This document shows, in pieces, positions 47,096 through 55,164 of a stretch of DNA of 64,000 bases. Origin of the DNA: Syntrophomonas sp. (GTDB taxonomy: Bacteria; Bacillota; Syntrophomonadia; Syntrophomonadales; Syntrophomonadaceae); contig JAENZE010000007.1 of the NCBI GenBank assembly GCA_016841425.1, forward strand, positions 62,001 through 126,000, in the 5' to 3' direction. The notes under the pieces are model-generated. The model had not been told where the DNA came from, ran no database searches, and saw nothing but the letters and a program-made list of their open reading frames with translations. Position numbers and translations under genes: made by a program. Within the stretch, counting starts at the first letter, position 1, and every line of letters begins with the position of its first letter.

Positions 47096-47432
47096 TGGTT
47101 TACGCCTCCTTTTTTGCTTTTTTTGACTTGGATTGATCCTGATTGATATTAAAGCGATTTTCTAATAACAGCAGGGTGTTCATCTTGTGATAGTGTGCGG
47201 TGTGGGACACGGGAAAAGATACCCCGTCCCACTTTAATATGCTGTGGATAGAAACACGGAACCTTTCCCCGTGTACTACTGCCATTTTATCACCAAAATT
47301 ATTTTTTGGGTACAAACAATGGTAGCTCGCAGGACCTACCCTCTTCCTTGCCTTAGTCCTTCTCAATGTTTCTCCAAGCTGAGTATAATTGTCAGGCAGA
47401 CGAGGTTGTTGATACTCCCGTCCCCCTAGTTA
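47096..47432. other. Intergenic region with GGGAC-type hairpin
   Basis: It holds an imperfect palindrome with GTGGGACACGGG at the left and CCCCGTCCCAC at the right (about 47200-47233), and a second CCCCGTG at about 47268. An 88-codon frame (47100-47366, minus) crosses these repeats and is not protein-like. The ribosome site of the MBL gene is at its edge. Confidence 0.4.
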
Positions 47433-48203
47433 CTAAGCAAGATATCGCTGGTTAAACTGGTCAACTATTTTCTTAAGGTCATCATCCAGCAAAAGCCAGG
47501 CTTGATTTAATATGGGCATTGGTATTTCTTTGTAATAGGCCTGGGCCATGCCTCCAGCTATGCAGGCCATGGTATCACTATCCCCACCCAGGGAAATGGC
47601 TTTGCGAACAGCATCCTCATAGCTGTCAGACTCTAAAAAGGCTATAATAGACTCAGGAACTGATCCCTGACAGCTCACGTCAAAGGAGTAAGCAGGTCGG
47701 ATCTCATCCAGGGTCCGGCTTAAATTATAGGCAAAGCGGCTTTCAATCTGTTTTCTAATATCGCTCTTGTTCTTGCCCTGTCGGGCCATCCATATAGCCA
47801 GGGCTGTGGCCTGGGCACCTTTAATCCCTTCCGGGTGATTATGAGTTACCTGTGCAGTCCGAGCCGCCTCTGACAGTACCTCATCCATACTATTAAAAGC
47901 AAATCCTACCGGACTGACCCGCATGGCCGAACCGTTGCCAAAGCTGCCATAAGGCCTCATATCATTGCTTCGCAACCATTGAGCAAAGGAACCCCCATAG
48001 CCGGCATGCGGGTATTTCCGGCCATACTCCCATATAGTGCGGGCATAGTCTTTTTGGTGCAGAATCGCATCAGCTACGGCCACAGTAAGAACCGTATCAT
48101 CAGTAAACCTGGATCGGGACGAAAACATTTCAAATTCGGTAGTTTTCACCGGGCTCCATTCATAAGCTGACCCGACGATATCTCCAATAATTGCTCCCAG
48201 CAT
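47433..48203 (-). CDS. ADP-ribosylglycohydrolase family protein
   Basis: 256 aa. N-terminal MLGAIIGDIVGSAYE, RFTDDTVLTVAVADA and C-terminal SLGGDSDTMACIAGGMAQA supply the two-metal site of the ARH/DraG family. It removes ADP-ribose from proteins or small molecules. No DraT-type transferase or toxin-like partner is in the window. GGGGAGG precedes the ATG. The RAYT-linked palindromes begin 20 bp upstream. Confidence 0.9.
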   Translation of the reverse strand: MLGAIIGDIVGSAYEWSPVKTTEFEMFSSRSRFTDDTVLTVAVADAILHQKDYARTIWEYGRKYPHAGYGGSFAQWLRSNDMRPYGSFGNGSAMRVSPVGFAFNSMDEVLSEAARTAQVTHNHPEGIKGAQATALAIWMARQGKNKSDIRKQIESRFAYNLSRTLDEIRPAYSFDVSCQGSVPESIIAFLESDSYEDAVRKAISLGGDSDTMACIAGGMAQAYYKEIPMPILNQAWLLLDDDLKKIVDQFNQRYLA

Positions 48204-48222
48204 ATTGATCCTCCCCTTCCGG

Positions 48223-48341
48223 CCACGGGGACAGGGGGGCCACGGGGACAGGTTCCTTGGCCCATTTCTATAATATTATCTGGGCCAAGGAACCTGTCCC
48301 CGTGGTCTGTCCCCGTGGTCCTAAGGAACCTGTCCCCGTGG
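48223..48341. repeat. Cluster of RAYT-linked palindromic repeats (downstream side)
   Basis: The 13-mer CCACGGGGACAGG or its complement occurs at 48223-48235, 48240-48252, 48293-48305 and 48329-48341, and a 12-nt copy at 48307-48318. Positions 48240-48305 form a perfect palindrome with 25-bp arms and a 16-nt loop. The 66 bp, loop included, are identical to those at 49234-49299 on the other side of the transposase gene. Confidence 0.9.
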
Positions 48342-48363
48342 CTCGCTGCCTACGTGTCCCACC

Positions 48364-49122
48364 TCAAACTCTTTTAATCACACTTCTTGAAATTCCTGTT
48401 AACCTTGCTATCTGCCTTACCGTAACACCATTTATGTTCTTAATTTCCTTTATCACATGATCTCGCTGTTCTTTGTCAAGCCTGGCTATTTCATTAATAT
48501 TTGAGATACCTATTTCATTTAAAAATCTAATTAACTCTTGGTCGGATAAATCCGTCTTTTCGTTATCTTCAAGACATTGATCTTCATTTATTTCATTATT
48601 ATATAATTTAAATAGCAATATTGCTTTTTTTCTATCTATTGAAAACATATCTAGAGCTAAATCAGTATCAGTTACTACGGGAGTATCCAGATATTCTTTA
48701 TAACTGCTCCACCGATATTTCTCGATATCCTCAATTATACCTGCCTTCAGAGGGTTTTGATGAATGTATCTTAAAACTGTAAGGAAATATTCGTCAGTTT
48801 CCACTGCTTCACTTTTAAAACGTTCCTGAAACAGATGACCGCAGCGACCATATTTCTTATTATGCCAGTATACATAGCTGCTACTGATTCTCTTAATGAT
48901 ATTGGATATAGACTCATCAGTCTCCCTCAGCAGTAAATGAATATGGTTCTTCATTAGACAGTAAGCATAAACCTCATACTTACTTATTGGTTTATAATAA
49001 CAAAGAGTCTCGATAATCCTACTATAATCTTGTTCATCCGTAAATACTTTCTGTTTATTAACTCCACGAAGCATTAAGTGGTATATACCGCTGCTGCTTT
49101 TCTTGCGTGCTTGCCTTGACAT
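48364..49122 (-). CDS. REP-associated tyrosine transposase (RAYT, TnpA_REP/IS200-like)
   Basis: 252 aa. The HUH motif is NHIHLLL (His60, His62), and the candidate catalytic Tyr is Y119 in LRYIHQNPLKAG, the hallmark of the Y1/RAYT family. The C-terminus adds a helix-turn-helix (VRQIARLTGISRSVIKRV). Such enzymes nick and move REP palindromes in proteobacteria. The gene has no IS ends of its own, but identical 66-bp palindromes lie on both sides (48240-48305 and 49234-49299). GAGGTGGG precedes the ATG. It looks intact. Confidence 0.88.
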   Translation of the reverse strand: MSRQARKKSSSGIYHLMLRGVNKQKVFTDEQDYSRIIETLCYYKPISKYEVYAYCLMKNHIHLLLRETDESISNIIKRISSSYVYWHNKKYGRCGHLFQERFKSEAVETDEYFLTVLRYIHQNPLKAGIIEDIEKYRWSSYKEYLDTPVVTDTDLALDMFSIDRKKAILLFKLYNNEINEDQCLEDNEKTDLSDQELIRFLNEIGISNINEIARLDKEQRDHVIKEIKNINGVTVRQIARLTGISRSVIKRV

Positions 49123-49228
49123 GATCCCACCTCATCCCTGATATACTTTTAATCCAGGCAAATAACAATAATCCTTCTACATAAATATTGTAAATTCCTG
49201 TTATTTATTGCATTTTTTAGCATTATTA

Positions 49229-49304
49229 AAGAACCACGGGGACAGGTTCCTTGGCCCATTTCTATAATATTATCTGGGCCAAGGAACCTGTCCCCGTGGT
49301 TCTT
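49229..49304. repeat. RAYT-linked palindrome (upstream side), 30-bp arms
   Basis: Arms 49229-49258 and 49275-49304 are exact complements with a 16-nt loop. The core 66 bp equal those at 48240-48305; here AAGAA/TTCTT extends the stem. The last bases of the right arm overlap the TAA of the histidine kinase gene (49303-49305). It may therefore also terminate that transcript. Confidence 0.9.
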
Positions 49305-50736
49305 AGAATTTTAGTATGAACTCGGTTTTTACATGGGGCTCGCTTGTGACCGAAATATTTATATCATGCCGATCGGCTATCTGTTTGGCGATAGCTAAAC
49401 CTAAGCCGGTTCCGCTCTTGTTCTGTTCGGAACGGGATTTATAGAAACGGTCAAAAATGTAAGGGATATTCTCGGCTTCTATTCCGACTCCGTTATCTGC
49501 TATAGATAATATTCTATCTTTCAAGGTCAGTTTTACTACCCCTTCTTCAGGCGAGAATTTCACGGCATTGTCCAGCAAAATCATCAGCATCTGCCGGAGC
49601 CGGCCATAGTCACCTCTTATATGTTCCAGACTTTCATCTCTGGCTGCTTGGATTCTAATTCCTTTGTCCCTGGCAATATGGCCTATGCTGCGGGTAACAT
49701 CATCTATAACTTCACCCATGTTTATTTCCTGGCTTTCTATTGCAAAATCAGTGTTCTGCAGCCTGGATAGATCAAGCAGGTCGCCCACCAGCCTTTGCAG
49801 AAAGCGAGTTTCAAACAATATCTGCTCCTGATAAGTTTTGACCTGCTCCGGGTCGGTTACTACTCCATCATACAGGGCTTCCAGTGAACCACGAATTACT
49901 GTTATGGGGGTTCTTAGCTCATGGGATATATTGGCTACAAAGTCTCGCCGCAACTGCTCTAGCCGTACCCGGTCCTGATTGGCCTGTTCAAGTCGGTCGC
50001 TCAATATATCAAGGGCTATGGCCAGTTCACCCAGTTCATCGTTTTGTCGAACACGCGTTTGAGTGGTGTAATCACCATCTGCTAAAAGCAAGGCAGTATT
50101 TTTCATCCGATTTAGAGGTCGGGTGAAGCTTATAGAAAATAGAATTGACAGTGAAAAGGCAAGCAAAAGAGCCGCCAGGATACTTATAGCCAGTACGGTA
50201 TAACCATCATCTATAGCCTGATTTATTCCATCAACCGGTGAATGCAACAAGACTACGCCTATTACTTCTCCATCGGCGGCCATGATCGGTGTACCCACAG
50301 TCAAGGTGGGAGTATTCAGCAAAGGGCTGAAATCTTCGCTGAAAGCTGTTTGGCCGGTAAAAACCTCTGAAATTACCCGATCTGCATCATCTGGAAGATC
50401 CGAGTATACGTACTCTTTTCCCATACTTCCCATCCCCTGTCCCCTGGTGACAAGATTCAGGTTTTGATCCACAATCCACACATCAGTCATAGCGATATCG
50501 TTAATAAATCGGAGATATACTCCGTAGCCACCTTGCCTGCCATTACTGCCTGCAGGCATGAATTGCGACAGAGATTGAGCTATACGAGCCGCTCTTTTTT
50601 CTAGCTCAGCCTGATGCAGTTCCACGGTATAGCTCTTAAACAACACTGAGAACACGCCGCCTATTATAAACGAAAATACCAGCAGCGCTATACCGAAATA
50701 TAAGGCTAGTTTTAATGCGATTCTATTCTTAATCAT
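49303..50736 (-). CDS. Sensor histidine kinase
   Basis: 477 aa from the ATG at 50736. TM1 (about residues 10-32), an extracytoplasmic sensor of about 130 residues, TM2 (about 178-202), HAMP, dimerisation/phosphoacceptor (NISHELRTPITVIRG, His) and ATPase (LLDNAVKFSPE, DNGVG, GTGLGLAI). Its ATG overlaps the TAA of the response-regulator gene by one base, so translation is coupled. The sensor has no diagnostic motif. Its stop lies within the RAYT palindrome. Confidence 0.93.
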   Translation of the reverse strand: MIKNRIALKLALYFGIALLVFSFIIGGVFSVLFKSYTVELHQAELEKRAARIAQSLSQFMPAGSNGRQGGYGVYLRFINDIAMTDVWIVDQNLNLVTRGQGMGSMGKEYVYSDLPDDADRVISEVFTGQTAFSEDFSPLLNTPTLTVGTPIMAADGEVIGVVLLHSPVDGINQAIDDGYTVLAISILAALLLAFSLSILFSISFTRPLNRMKNTALLLADGDYTTQTRVRQNDELGELAIALDILSDRLEQANQDRVRLEQLRRDFVANISHELRTPITVIRGSLEALYDGVVTDPEQVKTYQEQILFETRFLQRLVGDLLDLSRLQNTDFAIESQEINMGEVIDDVTRSIGHIARDKGIRIQAARDESLEHIRGDYGRLRQMLMILLDNAVKFSPEEGVVKLTLKDRILSIADNGVGIEAENIPYIFDRFYKSRSEQNKSGTGLGLAIAKQIADRHDINISVTSEPHVKTEFILKF

Positions 50737-51422
50737 TAGCTTATAACCTCGAATTTGTAGCCAACTCCCCATATGGTTTTAATCTCCCAATTAGGATGTG
50801 CAAATACGTCTAGTTTGGACCGGAGCCTTTTTATATGAGAGTCTACCGTGCGGCTATCCCCAAAATAGTCATGCCCCCACAGGCTGTCCAGAAGGTTATC
50901 CCTGGAAAACACCTTATTGCTATGGCTGGCTAATGTCCATAATAACTCGAATTCTTTCTTGGTCAGTGATATATTAATACCGTCAACTGCAACCGAATAG
51001 TCTTCCAGGTTAATCGACAGGTTATCATACCTGAACACCTGATCACTTCGGGAGTCTTCCCTCTCTATTCTGCGCAGGATGGCTCTTACCCGGGCCATAA
51101 CCTCACCTGGTGAAAACGGCTTTACGATATAGTCATCTGCACCTATATCCAGACCCATAATTTTCTCATAATCCTCTCCCCGGGCAGTGACCATGATTAC
51201 CGGCACATTTGAATCTTTGCGGATCTCCCGGCAGAGCTCGAACCCATCCATTCCAGGCATCATAACATCAAGCAGTATTATATCTGGTTTTTTTCGCTTA
51301 TACTGCTCCAGGGCATCCAGCCCATCCAGCGCAATTATGGGATCATAACCTTCCTTTTTCGCGTATTCTCCCAGAATCGAGGTGATTTGCTGGTTGTCAT
51401 CTGCAATTAATATAGCAGGCAT
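50736..51422 (-). CDS. OmpR/PhoB-family response regulator
   Basis: 228 aa from the ATG at 51422 (GGAGG 9 nt upstream; the TTG at 51431 is the alternative). Receiver domain with the acidic pair in LIADDNQ, phosphorylated Asp in IILLDVMMPGMDG, and Thr/Lys at VTAR and VKPF. The C-terminal winged helix has LTKKEFELLWTLASHSNKVFS and SRTVDSHIKRLRSKL. The divergent gene at 51608 (DUF2680) is a plausible target. Confidence 0.95.
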   Translation of the reverse strand: MPAILIADDNQQITSILGEYAKKEGYDPIIALDGLDALEQYKRKKPDIILLDVMMPGMDGFELCREIRKDSNVPVIMVTARGEDYEKIMGLDIGADDYIVKPFSPGEVMARVRAILRRIEREDSRSDQVFRYDNLSINLEDYSVAVDGINISLTKKEFELLWTLASHSNKVFSRDNLLDSLWGHDYFGDSRTVDSHIKRLRSKLDVFAHPNWEIKTIWGVGYKFEVIS

Positions 51423-51607
51423 ATATATCAACCTCCATAATTAGATTATAAAGTTTTTTTGCGTCATTTTTATGTCTTTAACCTGTATGTCATAAAATTA
51501 TCATATCTTTAACACACTTTTGCCATATTTGATGTTTATTATTTAAGCACAGCAGATTTGAATATCTGTTAGGATAATAATTTATTCCTAAGAAAGGAGC
51601 GATGTAA

Positions 51608-52159
51608 ATGAACACGCTAAAGAAATTTATTGCGCTGGGAACCGTGGTAGTGACCATTGGAGTGGTATCTGCAGCAGCTCTGGCAGCATCTGCCTACGAT
51701 AATCCGGCAGAAGCAGTGGCTGGACTAACCGGCAGAACAGTGGAAAGTGTTGTGGCCGAAAGAGCAGAAACAGGCAATACTTATGGTACCATAGCCAATG
51801 AGGCTGGAGTGCTGACTGAATTCCAGGCCCAAATCCTGGAGATGAAAAAGGACCGGCTGAATGCCAGAGTTGAAGCTGGAACTATGACCCAGGAAAGAGC
51901 CGACGCGATCATTGAAGCAGTGGAAGAAAACCAGGCTAATTGTGATGGCACCGGCCAGGCCCGGGTAGGCCAGGCTATGGGCGCTTGCTTCGGCGCTGGA
52001 AGCGGAATGGGCAACGGAGATGGATCCGGTCAATGCTTAGGGGCTGGCAATGGAACCGGTAAAGGCAACGGCTCAGGTCAAGGCCTGGGTGCAGGAGCAG
52101 GCCGCGGTCAGGGCGGCAGCGGTATGGGACTTAGGGATGGTTCCTGCCTCAACCAGTAA
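51608..52159 (+). CDS. Secreted DUF2680 protein with Gly-rich tail
   Basis: 183 aa. A signal peptide (about residues 1-27) is followed by the DUF2680/YckD-like domain (LTGRTVESVVAERAETGNTYGTIA, then VEAGTMTQERADAIIEAVEENQ). After that comes a low-complexity tail rich in Gly, Ser and Asn with Cys. GGAG lies 8 nt before the ATG. It is divergent from the two-component system and ends in a strong terminator. The function of DUF2680 is unknown; envelope-stress-linked secretion is a guess. Confidence 0.85.
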   Translation: MNTLKKFIALGTVVVTIGVVSAAALAASAYDNPAEAVAGLTGRTVESVVAERAETGNTYGTIANEAGVLTEFQAQILEMKKDRLNARVEAGTMTQERADAIIEAVEENQANCDGTGQARVGQAMGACFGAGSGMGNGDGSGQCLGAGNGTGKGNGSGQGLGAGAGRGQGGSGMGLRDGSCLNQ

Positions 52160-52170
52160 TATTTGAATCA

Positions 52171-52211
52171 AAAAACAGCTCTTAGGTTCAGCTAATCTAA
52201 GAGCTGTTTTT
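52171..52211 (+). terminator. Rho-independent terminator of the DUF2680 gene
   Basis: Perfect 15-bp arms (52171-52185 and 52197-52211) with an A-rich foot and a T run. The stem core AACAGCTCTTA/TAAGAGCTGTT is nearly the same as that of the carB terminator at 58477. Confidence 0.9.
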
Positions 52212-52223
52212 ATTGGAACCAGG

Positions 52224-52292
52224 GCCACGGGGACCGGTTCCTTGACCTATTTTTAAATTTATAGGTCGGGCTAAAGAACCAGTCTCCGTAGC
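52224..52292. repeat. Degenerate RAYT-linked palindrome
   Basis: CCACGGGGACCGGTTCCTTG on the left and AAAGAACCAGTCTCCGTAG on the right match the long palindrome next to the transposase with several changes; the loop is different. It lies 12 bp after the terminator of the DUF2680 gene. An older copy of the family. Confidence 0.7.
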
Positions 52293-52439
52293 CTTTAAAA
52301 TGGGCATCCTGCAGAGATAGTGGTATTTTCCAGTCCGCGTTCCGCAACGCACCTGTCCCCCCGTCTCAAAGGATATTTGATGCGCCCATAGAATATGTAC
52401 TAATTAGTTTCTAATTTATGACTGCTTGAGGAAAGAATT

Positions 52440-53552
52440 ATGAAATTCAGCGACCTGTTTATTTTTAATAGGAGAGTTCTAATATTTATCATTATCGGAC
52501 TGGTGCTGGAAGAAATACTGGTATCCAGTTTTATAGCCGGCAAGTTCTCTCATCCGGAAGCCCAAAAGCTGCCGGTTTACGATGAGGCGACCCTGACGCT
52601 CTGGGTTAAACAGGTCAAAAAAGCAGCAGGTTACAAGATTGTAGTTCTGGGTGATTCAGTAGTGCACGGCGATGATGTAGCACATGATGATACTCTGCCC
52701 ATTTACATAGCAAAAGAACTTGGGGAGCTCTGCCCAGAGAAGCAGATCAAGGTTTTTAATATGGGGATGGCGGGAGCATCCCCGGCGGAAGTATACTTTT
52801 TGCTCAATGCTTTAGATGGAACCGGGACGAACCTCATCATATATAACATTAACCTGGGCTGGTTCGGCCGGGAAGAAACGCTGGAACATCAAGCGTTGCT
52901 CCATTTCAATAGACTTAATGACCAGCAGCTCCGGAGTTTAGGTATAGAGCCGCTGGAGTCTGCCCGTAGCCCGGCTGAAGATTGGCTGGAGGATCATCTA
53001 TTCAGTCATTGGCAATTCCTACAGTACCGCCTGCTGTTGAATTACTGGCTTTTTGGTCAGCCCCTGCGGCAGCACGTGGATGAGTTATTCAAAAGCCCAG
53101 GCAGTTCATGGCTGCTTGGAGCTGAAGAAGAGGAGATAGAGAAGTCTGACCCCAGGGCTCCCTGGACCGAAAAAGACTGGGAGGGTAAACTGGATCCAGC
53201 TCAGGGGAGAGTAGGTGATGTATACCTTTCCGAAAATAATGCTCAATGGGTTTTATATCAGATGCTTACCGATCTGGTTAAACGTGAAAATCTGCCCATG
53301 ATTTTCTTTGTGACACCACGCAATTATGAACTGCTGAATCGTTATGATATGGTGGACCAAAACGCTTATGGGGATAACTTAGCTCTGGTTATCGAACAGG
53401 CTGAGGATAATGGTATTCCGGTATTGAATTATGATCAGGCCTTACCCTATGATCTGTTTGTAGATACTATACATCCTCTGGCTGAAGGAAATCAAATTCT
53501 CGCGGATATTCTGGTTAATGATCTAATCAATAAGGGGTATATTAAGAGGTAG
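52440..53552 (+). CDS. SGNH/GDSL-type hydrolase, membrane-anchored (AlgX/DltD-like role)
   Basis: 370 aa. An N-terminal membrane anchor (about residues 12-34) is followed by an SGNH domain: block I VVLGDSVVHGDD (nucleophilic Ser) and block V DTIHPLAEGN (Asp and His). The anchor puts it outside the membrane. The MBOAT gene starts 3 nt after its stop, and a DltX-like gene follows, so it is probably the extracytoplasmic half of an acyl-transfer system. A weak ribosome site (GAGGAAAG) precedes the ATG. Confidence 0.85.
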   Translation: MKFSDLFIFNRRVLIFIIIGLVLEEILVSSFIAGKFSHPEAQKLPVYDEATLTLWVKQVKKAAGYKIVVLGDSVVHGDDVAHDDTLPIYIAKELGELCPEKQIKVFNMGMAGASPAEVYFLLNALDGTGTNLIIYNINLGWFGREETLEHQALLHFNRLNDQQLRSLGIEPLESARSPAEDWLEDHLFSHWQFLQYRLLLNYWLFGQPLRQHVDELFKSPGSSWLLGAEEEEIEKSDPRAPWTEKDWEGKLDPAQGRVGDVYLSENNAQWVLYQMLTDLVKRENLPMIFFVTPRNYELLNRYDMVDQNAYGDNLALVIEQAEDNGIPVLNYDQALPYDLFVDTIHPLAEGNQILADILVNDLINKGYIKR

Positions 53553-53555
53553 CTT

Positions 53556-54752
53556 ATGCTTTTAAACAGCTTATCCTACGCATTGTTCCTAATTATATTA
53601 TTCACAACTTACTGGTTTTTGCTTCCCGCTGGCTGGCGCAGCCAGTTGTTATTGGCAGCTGGTTTTTTCTTACTGCTGTATCTTTTCCCGTCTCACACTG
53701 TTTTAATCTTGCTGGTATCCAGTATAGTTTACCTGGCCGGGGAATTTATGGCCCGTAGTCAGGTTAGAAAAAGAAGTTACATCCTGGCGGGCACTATATC
53801 ATTAGTGCTGGGAATACTTGCTTATTATAAGTATTTGCCGCTGCTAGCCCATACCATCAATTATATCAGCCTGCTAACTGAAACTTCATTACAATTCACC
53901 CCGCCTTCAGCAGCTATTCCGATAGGTATTTCTTTTTTTTCTTTTCGCTTTATTCACTATTTGATTGAGATCAAAAGGGGAAATATTGAAAAGAGATCTT
54001 ATTTTAGTTTTTTACATTACACTTTCTTTTTTCCTATCATAGTGGCCGGCCCAATTGAAAGATACGATCACTTTGCTCCCCTGGAGGAAAATATTCCGGG
54101 GTTTAAATGGGAATATTTAAACCAGGGGATACCCCGAATTTTACTGGGCCTGTTCAAAAAAATAGTGCTGGCTGATTCCCTGTCAATTGCAGCCGTGGGT
54201 CTCAGCAGTCCGGATTTGGATGCAGCAGGTTATCTGCTGGCTATCTATGCTTATACCTTCAAAATTTATTTTGATTTCTCCGGTTATTCCGATATTGCAG
54301 TAGGAACAAGCCGGCTATTCGGATATCGTATAATGGAAAATTTTGATGCTCCTTACCTTCAGAGCAATATATCACTATTTTGGAAAAAGTGGCATATGTC
54401 TCTGACCAGGTGGTTTATGGATTACCTATTCATCCCCCTGGGTGGTAGTCGGGGAACAATGGGCCGGACTATCTTCAATACTTTAATAGTGATGATGATT
54501 ACCGGATTATGGCATGGCGCAGCCTGGCACTTCGTCTTTTGGGGCCTGTATCATGCACTTGGATTGATAGTATTCCGTATATATACTCGTTACATAGCCA
54601 TACATGTGGGTGAAAAGTTCAGGCAATCCAAAATGGCAAAAATCTTTAGCATTGCTCTGACCTTCAATTTCACTGCTCTAGGATGGATTTTCTTTGTTAA
54701 CGGAATCAGGCAGAGCATAAATGTTTTAAGAGTTATTTTTAACCTGGCTTAG
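53556..54752 (+). CDS. MBOAT-family membrane O-acyltransferase (DltB/AlgI-like)
   Basis: 398 aa with about ten helices. The family core FFPIIVAGPIERYDHF, FDFSGYSDIAVGTSRLFGY and the catalytic-type His in GLWHGAAWHFVFWG are present. MBOATs such as DltB and AlgI move acyl groups across the membrane to a surface polymer. AGAGG precedes the ATG, and SGNH is directly upstream. No carrier protein or ligase (DltA, DltC) is near, so the donor may be acyl-CoA or encoded elsewhere. Confidence 0.92.
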   Translation: MLLNSLSYALFLIILFTTYWFLLPAGWRSQLLLAAGFFLLLYLFPSHTVLILLVSSIVYLAGEFMARSQVRKRSYILAGTISLVLGILAYYKYLPLLAHTINYISLLTETSLQFTPPSAAIPIGISFFSFRFIHYLIEIKRGNIEKRSYFSFLHYTFFFPIIVAGPIERYDHFAPLEENIPGFKWEYLNQGIPRILLGLFKKIVLADSLSIAAVGLSSPDLDAAGYLLAIYAYTFKIYFDFSGYSDIAVGTSRLFGYRIMENFDAPYLQSNISLFWKKWHMSLTRWFMDYLFIPLGGSRGTMGRTIFNTLIVMMITGLWHGAAWHFVFWGLYHALGLIVFRIYTRYIAIHVGEKFRQSKMAKIFSIALTFNFTALGWIFFVNGIRQSINVLRVIFNLA

Positions 54753-54921
54753 AATAATTTCCGCGATACTGGAGATAAATTCGGAAGGGAGAAATCTTCT
54801 GCTGTTGTTGAATTTGCGATGTATAGAAATGCAGAAATTCGTAGTATTAAACCATGAATACGCGGCAACTGAAAAATGTGATTCTTAGAGCTATTTAAAT
54901 CTGGGAAAAGGAGATCAAAGC

Positions 54922-55035
54922 ATGAAGGGAGTATATCTGGATTTGCTTCGCGCTGGTATCTGGCTTCTTATAATATCAATGATAATTCTATTTTCCACCG
55001 GGGGATTCTCAGAATTTATTTATAGAGGGTTCTGA
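54922..55035 (+). CDS. DltX-like small membrane protein, 37 aa
   Basis: An ATG follows AAGGAG at 8 nt spacing. One membrane helix (about residues 9-26), a Gly-Gly turn, and the C-terminal FSEFIYRGF. DltX proteins of D-alanylation operons are about 50 aa, have one helix and end in FIYNEF or similar, with the Tyr implicated in acyl transfer by DltB. This frame lies 170 bp after the MBOAT gene, which fits. The match rests on the terminal motif, size and context. Confidence 0.65.
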   Translation: MKGVYLDLLRAGIWLLIISMIILFSTGGFSEFIYRGF

Positions 55036-55037
55036 TG

Positions 55038-55062
55038 GATAGGGGGACAGGTTACCTGCCCC
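55038..55062. repeat. Short GGGGAC-type palindrome before carB
   Basis: GGGGACAGG-TTA-CCTGCCCC forms a small imperfect hairpin, a shortened relative of the RAYT-linked repeats. It lies 3 nt after the stop of the DltX-like gene and may terminate that transcript. Confidence 0.45.
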
Positions 55063-55164
55063 TAATGTATACATTCCACTTAAGATTTTTTATGGTAAAA
55101 TTAATTTTTGGTAGAACCTGCGAGCAAAGTTGAGTAATGAAATTCATACCAATGGGGGTAGAAT

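Noticed and set aside
47100-47366. 88-codon minus-strand frame before the MBL-rhodanese gene
   Set aside because: It crosses GGGAC-type palindromes and shows no protein-like pattern.
48223-48341. CRISPR array
   Set aside because: The repeats are inverted and unevenly spaced, with no spacers and no cas genes.
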